From NCBI RefSeq assembly GCF_052145335.1, contig NZ_JBKQOU010000364.1:1-5764 (forward strand): 5,764 bases of DNA, in the 5' to 3' direction. Source of the DNA: Rhodoblastus sp052145335. GTDB taxonomy: Bacteria; Pseudomonadota; Alphaproteobacteria; Rhizobiales; Beijerinckiaceae. Both the position numbers and the translations under genes were made by a program. The number at the start of each line of letters is the position of its first letter. Position 1 is the stretch's first letter. A model generated the notes under the pieces. The model worked only from the letters and a program-made list of their open reading frames with translations, had not been told where the DNA came from and made no database searches. Below are positions 5,199 through 5,764 of this stretch, piece by piece.

Positions 5199-5764
5199 TC
5201 AGAGCGTTAGGCCGAGCGCGCGGGCGCGCTTCACGGTCATTTCGCCCGCGGCGTGCGCAGCGGCGCCATTGTCGCCCAGCAGCGCCGCGGACAGGGGCTT
5301 GGCCGCCTCCACTGCGCGGCCGATCCAATGGGCCGCCCATTGCGAAACCAGCGCCTTGTTCTCGGCGCTTTCCGCCGCGACCGTTTTAATGACGGAATCG
5401 CTCCATTTGCTTTCGTCGGCGCGCCAATCGTTCATGAACTCGGTCAACAGAGCGACCGGCAGGCTGGCGTCCTTCCAGCCCGCGTCTGCGAGCTTGTAGA
5501 CCAGGTCGAAAACGACGCCGTTGATCGCCAGCGTCTGCGCGACGTAGAGCTGGAACCAGTCTCGCTCGACCAGGGTGTTTTCGATGAGCTTTCGGATGCC
5601 CTGCCAGGCCGGATCGTTGACCCAGACCTCCTTGGCCATGTCGAGGCCGACGCCTGTCTGGCCGTCAAGCAGTAGGCCAATCCGGCTGAGGATCTGAGCC
5701 ATGCCGAGATGGTCGCCCGCGGAGAAGATGCAGGGCGCGGTGACCGCCGTGCCGTAGATCGGAC
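5199..5764 (-). CDS. dmpL: Phenol hydroxylase beta subunit (DmpL-like), N-terminus outside window
   Basis: The frame is open from the window edge and gives the last 187 residues of a subunit that is about 330 residues in DmpL; about 140 N-terminal residues lie beyond the window. The beta subunit has the same helical fold as alpha but no iron site, and forms the core of the hydroxylase dimer. Typical stretches are YGTAVTAPCIFSAGDHLGM at the edge, QILSRIGLLLDGQTGV, the NDPAWQGIRKLIENTLVERD then WFQLYVAQTLAINGVVFDLVY stretch, LLTEFMNDW, and KTVAAESAENKALVSQW. An internal ATG at 5702 lies within conserved sequence and is not the start. The gene is followed by the effector gene after 14 bp, as in dmpL-dmpM. 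The operon promoter, usually sigma-54 dependent and DmpR-controlled in Pseudomonas, would be outside the window. Confidence 0.92.
   Translation of the reverse strand, partial: PIYGTAVTAPCIFSAGDHLGMAQILSRIGLLLDGQTGVGLDMAKEVWVNDPAWQGIRKLIENTLVERDWFQLYVAQTLAINGVVFDLVYKLADAGWKDASLPVALLTEFMNDWRADESKWSDSVIKTVAAESAENKALVSQWAAHWIGRAVEAAKPLSAALLGDNGAAAHAAGEMTVKRARALGLTL

Noticed and set aside
4867..5499. Long + strand open frame opposite the effector and beta-subunit genes
   Set aside because: It covers three genuine gene segments on the other strand and has no recognisable domain or ribosome site.

Overview
The window is high-GC bacterial DNA with short, tightly packed genes that follow alphaproteobacterial-style codon use; a degradative soil or freshwater alphaproteobacterium is the best guess, but no marker gene fixes the taxon. 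It falls into three blocks.

Block 1 (1-1383, + strand): the 3' end of an M20-family metallopeptidase/deacylase gene, then after 33 bp a gene for a periplasmic sugar-type ABC-transporter binding protein with a clear Sec signal peptide. The binding-protein gene is cut off at its 3' end.

Block 2 (1384-2242): one complete IS6-family insertion sequence of 859 bp, with terminal inverted repeats and an intact DDE transposase. It has no target-site duplication, and a different broken gene lies on each side.

Block 3 (2243-5764, - strand): a multicomponent phenol hydroxylase operon of the DmpLMNOP type, read from right to left. It holds the hydroxylase beta subunit (DmpL, N-terminus outside the window), the effector/coupling protein (DmpM), the diiron hydroxylase alpha subunit (DmpN, all six iron ligands and a C-terminal Cys4 YHS domain), the gamma subunit (DmpO), and the reductase (DmpP). 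The reductase keeps its 2Fe-2S and FAD parts but loses almost all of its NAD-binding domain at the IS end. In this enzyme class electrons pass NADH -> FAD -> 2Fe-2S (P) -> diiron centre (N) with M as the gating effector, converting phenol to catechol.

The most notable feature is the IS6 junction. One copy of the element joins two unrelated, oppositely oriented operons, removing the 3' end of the last gene of each. This looks like the product of an IS6-mediated deletion, inversion or fusion. It leaves a phenol hydroxylase without a complete reductase of its own. I do not see a wholly new system here; the interest lies in the rearrangement and its functional effect.
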